DNA from: Hippasteria phrygiana
Lineage: Eukaryota; Echinodermata; Asteroidea; Valvatida; Goniasteridae
Length of the DNA: 64,000 bases
Direction: 5' to 3'
Assembly: GCA_037893225.1 (NCBI GenBank)
Contig: JAZGUH010001207.1
Coordinates: forward strand, 105,240 to 169,239
This document shows, one piece after another, positions 37,538 through 51,219 of this stretch. Position 1 is the first letter of the stretch; the number at the start of each line of letters is the position of its first letter. The notes beneath the pieces were generated by a model that was not told where the DNA came from, did not search any database, and was given only the letters and a program-made list of their open reading frames with translations. Both the position numbers and the translations under genes were made by a program.

Positions 37538-40500
37538 GGTAATCTGCACACAGATGGTTGCCGGGAAGAAAATAAACATTGCGAGGTTTGAATTTTCTCC
37601 ACAAGTGTTAACTCTAAGAAGCCGCCGATAATTGCAACATGTAGCGCCAGATCTAAGCTATCCATACATGTCAAAATTACTGAATTTGGTTGATATTTCA
37701 TGCAATTATGAATGAGTAAAGCAAGTCCATACCCCAGGGAATTTGACATGCATGGAGCAATAAATAAAAGGTAATCTGTACACAGATGTTGGCCGGAAAG
37801 AAAATAAACATTGCGAGGTTTGAATTTTCTCTACAAGTTTTAACTCTAAGAAGCCGCCGATAATTGCAACATGTAGCGCCAGATCTAAGCTATCCATACA
37901 TGTCAAAATTACTGAATTTGGTTGATATTTCATGCAATTATGAATGAGTAAAGCAAGTCCATACCCCAGGGAATTTGACAGGCATGGAGCAATAAATAAA
38001 AGGTAATCTGCACACAGATGGTGGCCGGGAAGAAAATAAACATTGCGAGGTTTGAATTTTCTCCACAAGTGTTAACTCTAAGAAGCCGCCGATAATTGCA
38101 ACATGTAGCGCCAGATCTAAGCTATCCATACATGTCAAAATTACTGAATTTGGTTGATATTTCATGCAATTATGAATGAGTAAAGCAAGTCCATACCCCA
38201 GGGAATTTGACAGGCATGGAGCAATAAATAAAAGGTAATCTGCACACAGATGGTGGCCGGGAAGAAAATAAACATTGCGAGGTTTGAATTTTCTCCACAA
38301 ATGTTAACTCTAAGAAGCCGCCGATAATTGCAACATGTAGCGCCAGATCTAAGCTATCCATACATGTCAAAATTACTGAATTTGATTGATATTTCATGCA
38401 ATTATGAATGAGTAAAGCAAGTCATACCCCAGGGAATTTGACAGGCATGGAGCAATAAATAAAAGGTAATCTGCACACAGATGTTAGCCGGAAAGAAAAT
38501 AAATATTGCGAGGTTTGAATTTTCTCCACAAGTGTTAACTCTAAGAAGCCGCCGATAATTGCAACATGTAGCGCCAGATCTAAGCTATCCATACATGTCA
38601 AAATTACTGAATTTGGTTGATATTTCATGCAATTATGAATGAGTAAAGCAAGTCCATACCCCAGGGAATTTGACATGCATGGAGCAATAAATAGACGGTA
38701 ACATGTACACAGATGTTGGCCGGAAAGAAAATAAACATTGCGAGGTTTGAATTTTCTCCACAAGTTTTAACTCTAAGAAGCCGCCGATAATTGCAACATG
38801 TAGCGCCAGATCTAAGCTATCCATACATGTCAAAATTACTGAATTTGGTTGATATTTCATGCAATTATGAATGAGTAAAGCAAGTCCATACCCCAGGGAA
38901 TTTGACAGGCATGGAGCAATAAATAAAAGGTAATCTGCACACAGATGGTGGCCGGGAAGAAAATAAACATTGCGAGGTTTGAATTTTCTCCACAAGTGTT
39001 AACTCTAAGAAGCCGCCGATAATTGCAACATGTAGCGCCAGATCTAAGCTATCCATACATGTCAAAATTACTGAATTTGGTTGATATTTCATGCAATTAT
39101 GAATGAGTAAAGCAAGTCCATACCCCAGGGAATTTGACATGCATGGAGCAATAAATAGACGGTAACATGTACACAGATGTTGGCCGGAAAGAAAATAAAC
39201 ATTGCGAGGTTTGAATTTTCTCTACAAGTTTTAACTCTAAGAAGCCGCCGATAATTGCAACATGTAGCGCCAGATCTAAGCTATCCATACATGTCAAAAT
39301 TACTGAATTTGGTTGATATTTCATGCAATTATGAATGAGTAAAGCAAGTCCATACCCCAGGGAATTTGACATGCATGGAGCAATAAATAGACGGTAACAT
39401 GTACACAGATGTTGGCCGGAAAGAAAATAAATATTGCGAGGTTTGAATTTTCTCCACAAGTGTTAACTCTAAGAAGCCGCCGATAATTGCAACATGTAGC
39501 GCCAGATCTAAGCTATCCATACATGTCAAAATTACTGAATTTGGTTGATATTTCATGCAATTATGAATGAGTAAAGCAAGTCCATACCCCAGGGAATTTG
39601 ACAGGCATGGAGCAATAAATAAAAGGTAATCTGCACACAGATGGTGGCCGGGAAGAAAATAAACATTGCGAGGTTTGAATTTTCTCCACAAATGTTAACT
39701 CTAAGAAGCCGCCGATAATTGCAACATGTAGCGCCTGATCTAAGCTATCCATACATGTCAAAATTACTGAATTTGATTGATATTTCATGCAATTATGAAT
39801 GAGTAAAGCAAGTCATACCCCAGGGAATTTGACAGGCATGGAGCAATAAATAAAAGGTAATCTGCACACAGATGTTAGCCGGAAAGAAAATAAATATTGC
39901 GAGGTTTGAATTTTCTCCACAAGTGTTAACTCTAAGAAGCCGCCGATAATTGCAACATGTAGCGCCAGATCTAAGCTATCCATACATGTCAAAATTACTG
40001 AATTTGGTTGATATTTCATGCAATTATGAATGAGTAAAGCAAGTCCATACCCCAGGGAATTTGACATGCATGGAGCAATAAATAGACGGTAACATGTACA
40101 CAGATGTTGGCCGGAAAGAAAATAAACATTGCGAGGTTTGAATTTTCTCCACAAGTTTTAACTCTAAGAAGCCGCCGATAATTGCAACATGTAGCGCCAG
40201 ATCTAAGCTATCCATACATGTCAAAATTACTGAATTTGGTTGATATTTCATGCAATTATGAATGAGTAAAGCAAGTCCATACCCCAGGGAATTTGACAGG
40301 CATGGAGCAATAAATAAAAGGTAATCTGCACACAGATGGTGGCCGGGAAGAAAATAAACATTGCGAGGTTTGAATTTTCTCCACAAGTGTTAACTCTAAG
40401 AAGCCGCCGATAATTGCAACATGTAGCGCCAGATCTAAGCTATCCATACATGTCAAAATTACTGAATTTGGTTGATATTTCATGCAATTATGAATGAGTA

Positions 40501-43500
40501 AAGCAAGTCCATACCCCAGGGAATTTGACATGCATGGAGCAATAAATAGACGGTAACATGTACACAGATGTTGGCCGGAAAGAAAATAAACATTGCGAGG
40601 TTTGAATTTTCTCTACAAGTTTTAACTCTAAGAAGCCGCCGATAATTGCAACATGTAGCGCCAGATCTAAGCTATCCATACATGTCAAAATTACTGAATT
40701 TGGTTGATATTTCATGCAATTATGAATGAGTAAAGCAAGTCCATACCCCAGGGAATTTGACATGCATGGAGCAATAAATAGACGGTAACATGTACACAGA
40801 TGTTGGCCGGAAAGAAAATAAATATTGCGAGGTTTGAATTTTCTCCACAAGTTTTAACTCTAAGAAGCCGCCGATAATTGCAACATGTAGCGCCAGATCT
40901 AAGCTATCCATACATGTCAAAATTACTGAATTTGGTTGATATTTCATGCAATTATGAATGAGTAAAGCAAGTCCATACCCCAGGGAATTTGACATGCATG
41001 GAGCAATAAATAGACGGTAACATGTACACAGATGTTGGCCGGAAAGAAAATAAACATTGCGAGGTTTGAATTTTCTCCACAAGTTTTAACTCTAAGAAGC
41101 CGCCGATAATTGCAACATGTAGCGCCAGATCTAAGCTATCCATACATGTCAAAATTACTGAATTTGGTTGATATTTCATGCAATTATGAATGAGTAAAGC
41201 AAGTCCATACCCCAGGGAATTTGACATGCATGGAGCAATAAATAGACGGTAACATGTACACAGATGTTGGCCGGAAAGAAAATAAATATTGCGAGGTTTG
41301 AATTTTCTCCACAAGTTTTAACTCTAAGAAGCCGCCGATAATTGCAACATGTAGCGCCAGATCTAAGCTATCCATACATGTCAAAATTACTGAATTTGGT
41401 TGATATTTCATGCAATTATGAATGAGTAAAGCAAGTCCATACCCCAGGGAATTTGACAGGCATGGAGCAATAAATAAAAGGTAATCTGCACACAGATGGT
41501 GGCCGGGAAGAAAATAAACATTGCGAGGTTTGAATTTTCTCCACAAATGTTAACTCTAAGAAGCCGCCGATAATTGCAACATGTAGCGCCAGATCTAAGC
41601 TATCCATACATGTCAAAATTACTGAATTTGGTTGATATTTCATGCAATTATGAATGAGTAAAGCAAGTCCATACCCCAGGGAATTTGACATGCATGGAGC
41701 AATAAATAGACGGTAACATGTACACAGATGTTGGCCGGAAAGAAAATAAACATTGCGAGGTTTGAATTTTCTCTACAAGTTTTAACTCTAAGAAGCCGCC
41801 GATAATTGCAACATGTAGCGCCAGATCTAAGCTATCCATACATGTCAAAATTACTGAATTTGGTTGATATTTCATGCAATTATGAATGAGTAAAGCAAGT
41901 CCATACCCCAGGGAATTTGACATGCATGGAGCAATAAATAGACGGTAACATGTACACAGATGTTGGCCGGAAAGAAAATAAACATTGCGAGGTTTGAATT
42001 TTCTCCACAAGTTTTAACTCTAAGAAGCCGCCGATAATTGCAACATGTAGCGCCAGATCTAAGCTATCCATACATGTCAAAATTACTGAATTTGGTTGAT
42101 ATTTCATGCAATTATGAATGAGTAAAGCAAGTCCATACCCCAGGGAATTTGACAGGCATGGAGCAATAAATAAAAGGTAATCTGCACACAGATGGTGGCC
42201 GGGAAGAAAATAAACATTGCGAGGTTTGAATTTTCTCCACAAGTGTTAACTCTAAGAAGCCGCCGATAATTGCAACATGTAGCGCCAGATCTAAGCTATC
42301 CATACATGTCAAAATTACTGAATTTGGTTGATATTTCATGCAATTATGAATGAGTAAAGCAAGTCCATACCCCAGGGAATTTGACATGCATGGAGCAATA
42401 AATAGACGGTAACATGTACACAGATGTTGGCCGGAAAGAAAATAAACATTGCGAGGTTTGAATTTTCTCCACAAGTTTTAACTCTAAGAAGCCGCCGATA
42501 ATTGCAACATGTAGCGCCAGATCTAAGCTATCCATACATGTCAAAATTACTGAATTTGGTTGATATTTCATGCAATTATGAATGAGTAAAGCAAGTCCAT
42601 ACCCCAGGGAATTTGACAGGCATGGAGCAATAAATAAAAGGTAATCTGCACACAGATGGTGGCCGGGAAGAAAATAAACATTGCGAGGTTTGAATTTTCT
42701 CCACAAGTGTTAACTCTAAGAAGCCGCCGATAATTGCAACATGTAGCGCCAGATCTAAGCTATCCATACATGTCAAAATTACTGAATTTGATTGATATTT
42801 CATGCAATTATGAATGAGTAAAGCAAGTCATACCCCAGGGAATTTGACATGCATGGAGCAATAAATAAAAGGTAATCTGCACACAGATGTTAGCCGGAAA
42901 GAAAATAAATATTGCGAGGTTTGAATTTTCTCCACAAGTTTTAACTCTAAGAAGCCGCCGATAATTGCAACATGTAGCGCCAGATCTAAGCTATCCATAC
43001 ATGTCAAAATTACTGAATTTGGTTGATATTTCATGCAATTATGAATGAGTAAAGCAAGTCCATACCCCAGGGAATTTGACAGGCATGGAGCAATAAATAA
43101 AAGGTAATCTGCACACAGATGGTGGCCGGGAAGAAAATAAACATTGCGAGGTTTGAATTTTCTCCACAAGTGTTAACTCTAAGAAGCCGCCGATAATTGC
43201 AACATGTAGCGCCAGATCTAAGCTATCCATACATGTCAAAATTACTGAATTTGGTTGATATTTCATGCAATTATGAATGAGTAAAGCAAGTCCATACCCC
43301 AGGGAATTTGACAGGCATGGAGCAATAAATAAAAGGTAATCTGCACACAGATGTTGGCCGGAAAGAAAATAAACATTGCGAGGTTTGAATTTTCTCCACA
43401 AGTGTTAACTCTAAGAAGCCGCCGATAATTGCAACATGTAGCGCCAGATCTAAGCTATCCATACATGTCAAAATTACTGAATTTGGTTGATATTTCATGC

Positions 43501-44262
43501 AATTATGAATGAGTAAAGCAAGTCCATACCCCAGGGAATTTGACATGCATGGAGCAATAAATAGACGGTAACATGTACACAGATGTTGGCCGGAAAGAAA
43601 ATAAACATTGCGAGGTTTGAATTTTCTCTACAAGTTTTAACTCTAAGAAGCCGCCGATAATTGCAACATGTAGCGCCAGATCTAAGCTATCCATACATGT
43701 CAAAATTACTGAATTTGGTTGATATTTCATGCAATTATGAATGAGTAAAGCAAGTCCATACCCCAGGGAATTTGACAGGCATGGAGCAATAAATAAAAGG
43801 TAATCTGCACACAGATGGTGGCCGGGAAGAAAATAAACATTGCGAGGTTTGAATTTTCTCCACAAGTGTTAACTCTAAGAAGCCGCCGATAATTGCAACA
43901 TGTAGCGCCAGATCTAAGCTATCCATACATGTCAAAATTACTGAATTTGGTTGATATTTCATGCAATTATGAATGAGTAAAGCAAGTCCATACCCCAGGG
44001 AATTTGACATGCATGGAGCAATAAATAGACGGTAACATGTACACAGATGTTGGCCGGAAAGAAAATAAACATTGCGAGGTTTGAATTTTCTCCACAAGTT
44101 TTAACTCTAAGAAGCCGCCGGTAATTGCAACATGTAGCGCCAGATCTAAGCTATCCATACATGTCAAAATTACTGAATTTGGTTGATATTTCATGCAATT
44201 ATGAATGAGTAAAGCAAGTCCATACCCCAGGGAATTTGACAGGCATGGAGCAATAAATAAAA
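37538..44262. repeat. HOR unit 3b, 29-mer, 6725 bp
   Basis: It has the same opening (Btt, D, B, B(231), C, A, B, At, Ac) and ending (B(231), C, B ... Agg) as unit 3a. Relative to it, a six-monomer group is duplicated, three monomers before 42640 are absent, and three (E, At, B) are added at 43335-44030. The net gain of six monomers fits the size. Confidence 0.8.
38234..41015. repeat. 6-mer tandem duplication, 2 x 1391 bp
   Basis: B(231, p68 a), C, A, B, At, Ac occurs at 38234-39624 and again at 39625-41015. Unit 3a has the group once. The Ac closing the first copy (39393) has p70 g, unlike p70 t in the second, as expected if the exchange point lies in or next to it. The B at 39625 has gcctgatct, losing the AGATCT site at 39736. 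Confidence 0.8.
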
Positions 44263-47200
44263 GGTAATCTGCACACAGATGGTTGCCGGGAAGAAAATAA
44301 ACATTGCGAGGTTTGAATTTTCTCCACAAGTGTTAACTCTAAGAAGCCGCCGATAATTGCAACATGTAGCGCCAGATCTAAGCTATCCATACATGTCAAA
44401 ATTACTGAATTTGGTTGATATTTCATGCAATTATGAATGAGTAAAGCAAGTCCATACCCCAGGGAATTTGACATGCATGGAGCAATAAATAAAAGGTAAT
44501 CTGTACACAGATGTTGGCCGGAAAGAAAATAAACATTGCGAGGTTTGAATTTTCTCTACAAGTTTTAACTCTAAGAAGCCGCCGATAATTGCAACATGTA
44601 GCGCCAGATCTAAGCTATCCATACATGTCAAAATTACTGAATTTGGTTGATATTTCATGCAATTATGAATGAGTAAAGCAAGTCCATACCCCAGGGAATT
44701 TGACAGGCATGGAGCAATAAATAAAAGGTAATCTGCACACAGATGGTGGCCGGGAAGAAAATAAACATTGCGAGGTTTGAATTTTCTCCACAAGTGTTAA
44801 CTCTAAGAAGCCGCCGATAATTGCAACATGTAGCGCCAGATCTAAGCTATCCATACATGTCAAAATTACTGAATTTGGTTGATATTTCATGCAATTATGA
44901 ATGAGTAAAGCAAGTCCATACCCCAGGGAATTTGACAGGCATGGAGCAATAAATAAAAGGTAATCTGCACACAGATGGTGGCCGGGAAGAAAATAAACAT
45001 TGCGAGGTTTGAATTTTCTCCACAAATGTTAACTCTAAGAAGCCGCCGATAATTGCAACATGTAGCGCCAGATCTAAGCTATCCATACATGTCAAAATTA
45101 CTGAATTTGATTGATATTTCATGCAATTATGAATGAGTAAAGCAAGTCATACCCCAGGGAATTTGACAGGCATGGAGCAATAAATAAAAGGTAATCTGCA
45201 CACAGATGTTAGCCGGAAAGAAAATAAATATTGCGAGGTTTGAATTTTCTCCACAAGTGTTAACTCTAAGAAGCCGCCGATAATTGCAACATGTAGCGCC
45301 AGATCTAAGCTATCCATACATGTCAAAATTACTGAATTTGGTTGATATTTCATGCAATTATGAATGAGTAAAGCAAGTCCATACCCCAGGGAATTTGACA
45401 TGCATGGAGCAATAAATAGACGGTAACATGTACACAGATGTTGGCCGGAAAGAAAATAAACATTGCGAGGTTTGAATTTTCTCCACAAGTTTTAACTCTA
45501 AGAAGCCGCCGATAATTGCAACATGTAGCGCCAGATCTAAGCTATCCATACATGTCAAAATTACTGAATTTGGTTGATATTTCATGCAATTATGAATGAG
45601 TAAAGCAAGTCCATACCCCAGGGAATTTGACAGGCATGGAGCAATAAATAAAAGGTAATCTGCACACAGATGGTGGCCGGGAAGAAAATAAACATTGCGA
45701 GGTTTGAATTTTCTCCACAAGTGTTAACTCTAAGAAGCCGCCGATAATTGCAACATGTAGCGCCAGATCTAAGCTATCCATACATGTCAAAATTACTGAA
45801 TTTGGTTGATATTTCATGCAATTATGAATGAGTAAAGCAAGTCCATACCCCAGGGAATTTGACATGCATGGAGCAATAAATAGACGGTAACATGTACACA
45901 GATGTTGGCCGGAAAGAAAATAAACATTGCGAGGTTTGAATTTTCTCTACAAGTTTTAACTCTAAGAAGCCGCCGATAATTGCAACATGTAGCGCCAGAT
46001 CTAAGCTATCCATACATGTCAAAATTACTGAATTTGGTTGATATTTCATGCAATTATGAATGAGTAAAGCAAGTCCATACCCCAGGGAATTTGACATGCA
46101 TGGAGCAATAAATAGACGGTAACATGTACACAGATGTTGGCCGGAAAGAAAATATACATTGCGAGGTTTGAATTTTCTCCACAAGTTTTAACTCTAAGAA
46201 GCCGCCGATAATTGCAACATGTAGCGCCAGATCTAAGCTATCCATACATGTCAAAATTACTGAATTTGGTTGATATTTCATGCAATTATGAATGAGTAAA
46301 GCAAGTCCATACCCCAGGGAATTTGACATGCATGGAGCAATAAATAGACGGTAACATGTACACAGATGTTGGCCGGAAAGAAAATAAATATTGCGAGGTT
46401 TGAATTTTCTCCACAAGTTTTAACTCTAAGAAGCCGCCGATAATTGCAACATGTAGCGCCAGATCTAAGCTATCCATACATGTCAAAATTACTGAATTTG
46501 GTTGATATTTCATGCAATTATGAATGAGTAAAGCAAGTCCATACCCCAGGGAATTTGACAGGCATGGAGCAATAAATAAAAGGTAATCTGCACACAGATG
46601 GTGGCCGGGAAGAAAATAAACATTGCGAGGTTTGAATTTTCTCCACAAATGTTAACTCTAAGAAGCCGCCGATAATTGCAACATGTAGCGCCAGATCTAA
46701 GCTATCCATACATGTCAAAATTACTGAATTTGGTTGATATTTCATGCAATTATGAATGAGTAAAGCAAGTCCATACCCCAGGGAATTTGACATGCATGGA
46801 GCAATAAATAGACGGTAACATGTACACAGATGTTGGCCGGAAAGAAAATAAACATTGCGAGGTTTGAATTTTCTCTACAAGTTTTAACTCTAAGAAGCCG
46901 CCGATAATTGCAACATGTAGCGCCAGATCTAAGCTATCCATACATGTCAAAATTACTGAATTTGGTTGATATTTCATGCAATTATGAATGAGTAAAGCAA
47001 GTCCATACCCCAGGGAATTTGACATGCATGGAGCAATAAATAGACGGTAACATGTACACAGATGTTGGCCGGAAAGAAAATAAACATTGCGAGGTTTGAA
47101 TTTTCTCCACAAGTTTTAACTCTAAGAAGCCGCCGATAATTGCAACATGTAGCGCCAGATCTAAGCTATCCATACATGTCAAAATTACTGAATTTGGTTG

Positions 47201-47277
47201 ATATTTCATGCAATTATGAATGAGTAAAGCAAGTCCATACCCCAGGGAATTTGACATGCATGGAGCAATAAATAAAA

Positions 47278-47509
47278 GGTAATCTGCACACAGATGTTAG
47301 CCGGAAAGAAAATAAATATTGCGAGGTTTGAATTTTCTCCACAAGTTTTAACTCTAAGAAGCCGCCGATAATTGCAACATGTAGCGCCAGATCTAAGCTA
47401 TCCATACATGTCAAAATTACTGAATTTGGTTGATATTTCATGCAATTATGAATGAGTAAAGCAAGTCCATACCCCAGGGAATTTGACAGGCATGGAGCAA
47501 TAAATAAAA
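47278..47509. repeat. C monomer without the 231-bp neighbour
   Basis: All sixteen other C monomers follow a 231-bp monomer. This one follows the 232-bp A at 47046 whose tail is gacatgc, aaaa. It marks an exchange that joined an A body to a C head just upstream of 47278. Confidence 0.75.
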
Positions 47510-48900
47510 GGTAATCTGCACACAGATGGTGGCCGGGAAGAAAATAAACATTGCGAGGTTTGAATTTTCTCCACAAGTGTTAACTCTAAGAAGCCGCCGA
47601 TAATTGCAACATGTAGCGCCAGATCTAAGCTATCCATACATGTCAAAATTACTGAATTTGGTTGATATTTCATGCAATTATGAATGAGTAAAGCAAGTCC
47701 ATACCCCAGGGAATTTGACAGGCATGGAGCAATAAATAAAAGGTAATCTGCACACAGATGTTGGCCGGAAAGAAAATAAACATTGCGAGGTTTGAATTTT
47801 CTCCACAAGTGTTAACTCTAAGAAGCCGCCGATAATTGCAACATGTAGCGCCAGATCTAAGCTATCCATACATGTCAAAATTACTGAATTTGGTTGATAT
47901 TTCATGCAATTATGAATGAGTAAAGCAAGTCCATACCCCAGGGAATTTGACATGCATGGAGCAATAAATAGACGGTAACATGTACACAGATGTTGGCCGG
48001 AAAGAAAATAAACATTGCGAGGTTTGAATTTTCTCTACAAGTTTTAACTCTAAGAAGCCGCCGATAATTGCAACATGTAGCGCCAGATCTAAGCTATCCA
48101 TACATGTCAAAATTACTGAATTTGGTTGATATTTCATGCAATTATGAATGAGTAAAGCAAGTCCATACCCCAGGGAATTTGACAGGCATGGAGCAATAAA
48201 TAAAAGGTAATCTGCACACAGATGGTGGCCGGGAAGAAAATAAACATTGCGAGGTTTGAATTTTCTCCACAAGTGTTAACTCTAAGAAGCCGCCGATAAT
48301 TGCAACATGTAGCGCCAGATCTAAGCTATCCATACATGTCAAAATTACTGAATTTGGTTGATATTTCATGCAATTATGAATGAGTAAAGCAAGTCCATAC
48401 CCCAGGGAATTTGACAGGCATGGAGCAATAAATAAAAGGTAATCTGCACACAGATGTTGGCCGGAAAGAAAATAAACATTGCGAGGTTTGAATTTTCTCC
48501 ACAAGTGTTAACTCTAAGAAGCCGCCGATAATTGCAACATGTAGCGCCAGATCTAAGCTATCCATACATGTCAAAATTACTGAATTTGATTGATATTTCA
48601 TGCAATTATGAATGAGTAAAGCAAGTCATACCCCAGGGAATTTGACAGGCATGGAGCAATAAATAAAAGGTAATCTGCACACAGATGTTAGCCGGAAAGA
48701 AAATAAATATTGCGAGGTTTGAATTTTCTCCACAAGTTTTAACTCTAAGAAGCCGCCGATAATTGCAACATGTAGCGCCAGATCTAAGCTATCCATACAT
48801 GTCAAAATTACTGAATTTGGTTGATATTTCATGCAATTATGAATGAGTAAAGCAAGTCCATACCCCAGGGAATTTGACAGGCATGGAGCAATAAATAAAA

Positions 48901-49828
48901 GGTAATCTGCACACAGATGGTGGCCGGGAAGAAAATAAACATTGCGAGGTTTGAATTTTCTCCACAAGTGTTAACTCTAAGAAGCCGCCGATAATTGCAA
49001 CATGTAGCGCCAGATCTAAGCTATCCATACATGTCAAAATTACTGAATTTGGTTGATATTTCATGCAATTATGAATGAGTAAAGCAAGTCCATACCCCAG
49101 GGAATTTGACAGGCATGGAGCAATAAATAAAAGGTAATCTGCACACAGATGTTGGCCGGAAAGAAAATAAACATTGCGAGGTTTGAATTTTCTCCACAAG
49201 TGTTAACTCTAAGAAGCCGCCGATAATTGCAACATGTAGCGCCAGATCTAAGCTATCCATACATGTCAAAATTACTGAATTTGGTTGATATTTCATGCAA
49301 TTATGAATGAGTAAAGCAAGTCCATACCCCAGGGAATTTGACAGGCATGGAGCAATAAATAAAAGGTAATCTGCACACAGATGGTGGCCGGGAAGAAAAT
49401 AAACATTGCGAGGTTTGAATTTTCTCCACAAGTGTTAACTCTAAGAAGCCGCCGATAATTGCAACATGTAGCGCCAGATCTAAGCTATCCATACATGTCA
49501 AAATTACTGAATTTGGTTGATATTTCATGCAATTATGAATGAGTAAAGCAAGTCCATACCCCAGGGAATTTGACAGGCATGGAGCAATAAATAAAAGGTA
49601 ATCTGCACACAGATGTTGGCCGGAAAGAAAATAAACATTGCGAGGTTTGAATTTTCTCCACAAGTGTTAACTCTAAGAAGCCGCCGATAATTGCAACATG
49701 TAGCGCCAGATCTAAGCTATCCATACATGTCAAAATTACTGAATTTGGTTGATATTTCATGCAATTATGAATGAGTAAAGCAAGTCCATACCCCAGGGAA
49801 TTTGACAGGCATGGAGCAATAAATAAAA
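48901..49828. repeat. Two B-E dimers, 464-bp period
   Basis: B (48901), E (49133), B (49365), E (49597), followed by one more B at 49829. E combines the B-type p6, p7 and p10 with A-type p20 and p28, so it is itself a recombinant head, switching between p10 and p20. Confidence 0.75.
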
Positions 49829-51219
49829 GGTAATCTGCACACAGATGGTGGCCGGGAAGAAAATAAACATTGCGAGGTTTGAATTTTCTCCACAAGTGTT
49901 AACTCTAAGAAGCCGCCGATAATTGCAACATGTAGCGCCAGATCTAAGCTATCCATACATGTCAAAATTACTGAATTTGGTTGATATTTCATGCAATTAT
50001 GAATGAGTAAAGCAAGTCCATACCCCAGGGAATTTGACATGCATGGAGCAATAAATAGACGGTAACATGTACACAGATGTTGGCCGGAAAGAAAATAAAC
50101 ATTGCGAGGTTTGAATTTTCTCTACAAGTTTTAACTCTAAGAAGCCGCCGATAATTGCAACATGTAGCGCCAGATCTAAGCTATCCATACATGTCAAAAT
50201 TACTGAATTTGGTTGATATTTCATGCAATTATGAATGAGTAAAGCAAGTCCATACCCCAGGGAATTTGACAGGCATGGAGCAATAAATAAAAGGTAATCT
50301 GCACACAGATGGTGGCCGGGAAGAAAATAAACATTGCGAGGTTTGAATTTTCTCCACAAGTGTTAACTCTAAGAAGCCGCCGATAATTGCAACATGTAGC
50401 GCCAGATCTAAGCTATCCATACATGTCAAAATTACTGAATTTGATTGATATTTCATGCAATTATGAATGAGTAAAGCAAGTCATACCCCAGGGAATTTGA
50501 CAGGCATGGAGCAATAAATAAAAGGTAATCTGCACACAGATGTTAGCCGGAAAGAAAATAAATATTGCGAGGTTTGAATTTTCTCCACAAGTTTTAACTC
50601 TAAGAAGCCGCCGATAATTGCAACATGTAGCGCCAGATCTAAGCTATCCATACATGTCAAAATTACTGAATTTGGTTGATATTTCATGCAATTATGAATG
50701 AGTAAAGCAAGTCCATACCCCAGGGAATTTGACAGGCATGGAGCAATAAATAAAAGGTAATCTGCACACAGATGGTGGCCGGGAAGAAAATAAACATTGC
50801 GAGGTTTGAATTTTCTCCACAAGTGTTAACTCTAAGAAGCCGCCGATAATTGCAACATGTAGCGCCAGATCTAAGCTATCCATACATGTCAAAATTACTG
50901 AATTTGGTTGATATTTCATGCAATTATGAATGAGTAAAGCAAGTCCATACCCCAGGGAATTTGACATGCATGGAGCAATAAATAGACGGTAACATGTACA
51001 CAGATGTTGGCCGGAAAGAAAATAAACATTGCGAGGTTTGAATTTTCTCCACAAGTTTTAACTCTAAGAAGCCGCCGGTAATTGCAACATGTAGCGCCAG
51101 ATCTAAGCTATCCATACATGTCAAAATTACTGAATTTGGTTGATATTTCATGCAATTATGAATGAGTAAAGCAAGTCCATACCCCAGGGAATTTGACATG
51201 CATGGAGCAATAAATAGAC

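Larger units (their letters stand above)
32204..51219. repeat. Block 3: Btt-D led HOR family
   Basis: Three successive long units each begin with Btt followed by D (32204, 37538, 44263) and end with Agg (37306, 44031, 50988). Their sizes are 23 monomers (5334 bp), 29 monomers (6725 bp) and 30 monomers (6957 bp). Each size equals the monomer count times 232 minus the number of 231-bp monomers inside, so the count is internally consistent. The units share order at their ends but differ in the middle by insertion, loss and duplication of 3-6 monomer groups. Confidence 0.85.
44263..51219. repeat. HOR unit 3c, 30-mer, 6957 bp
   Basis: It opens Btt, D, B, B(231), C, A, B, At like the other two units and closes At, B(231), C, B, Agg. 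Between them the middle is rearranged: a C monomer at 47278 follows a full-length monomer, and a B/E alternation fills 47510-50060. The A at 46118 follows the order but has a private aatatacatt. Confidence 0.75.
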
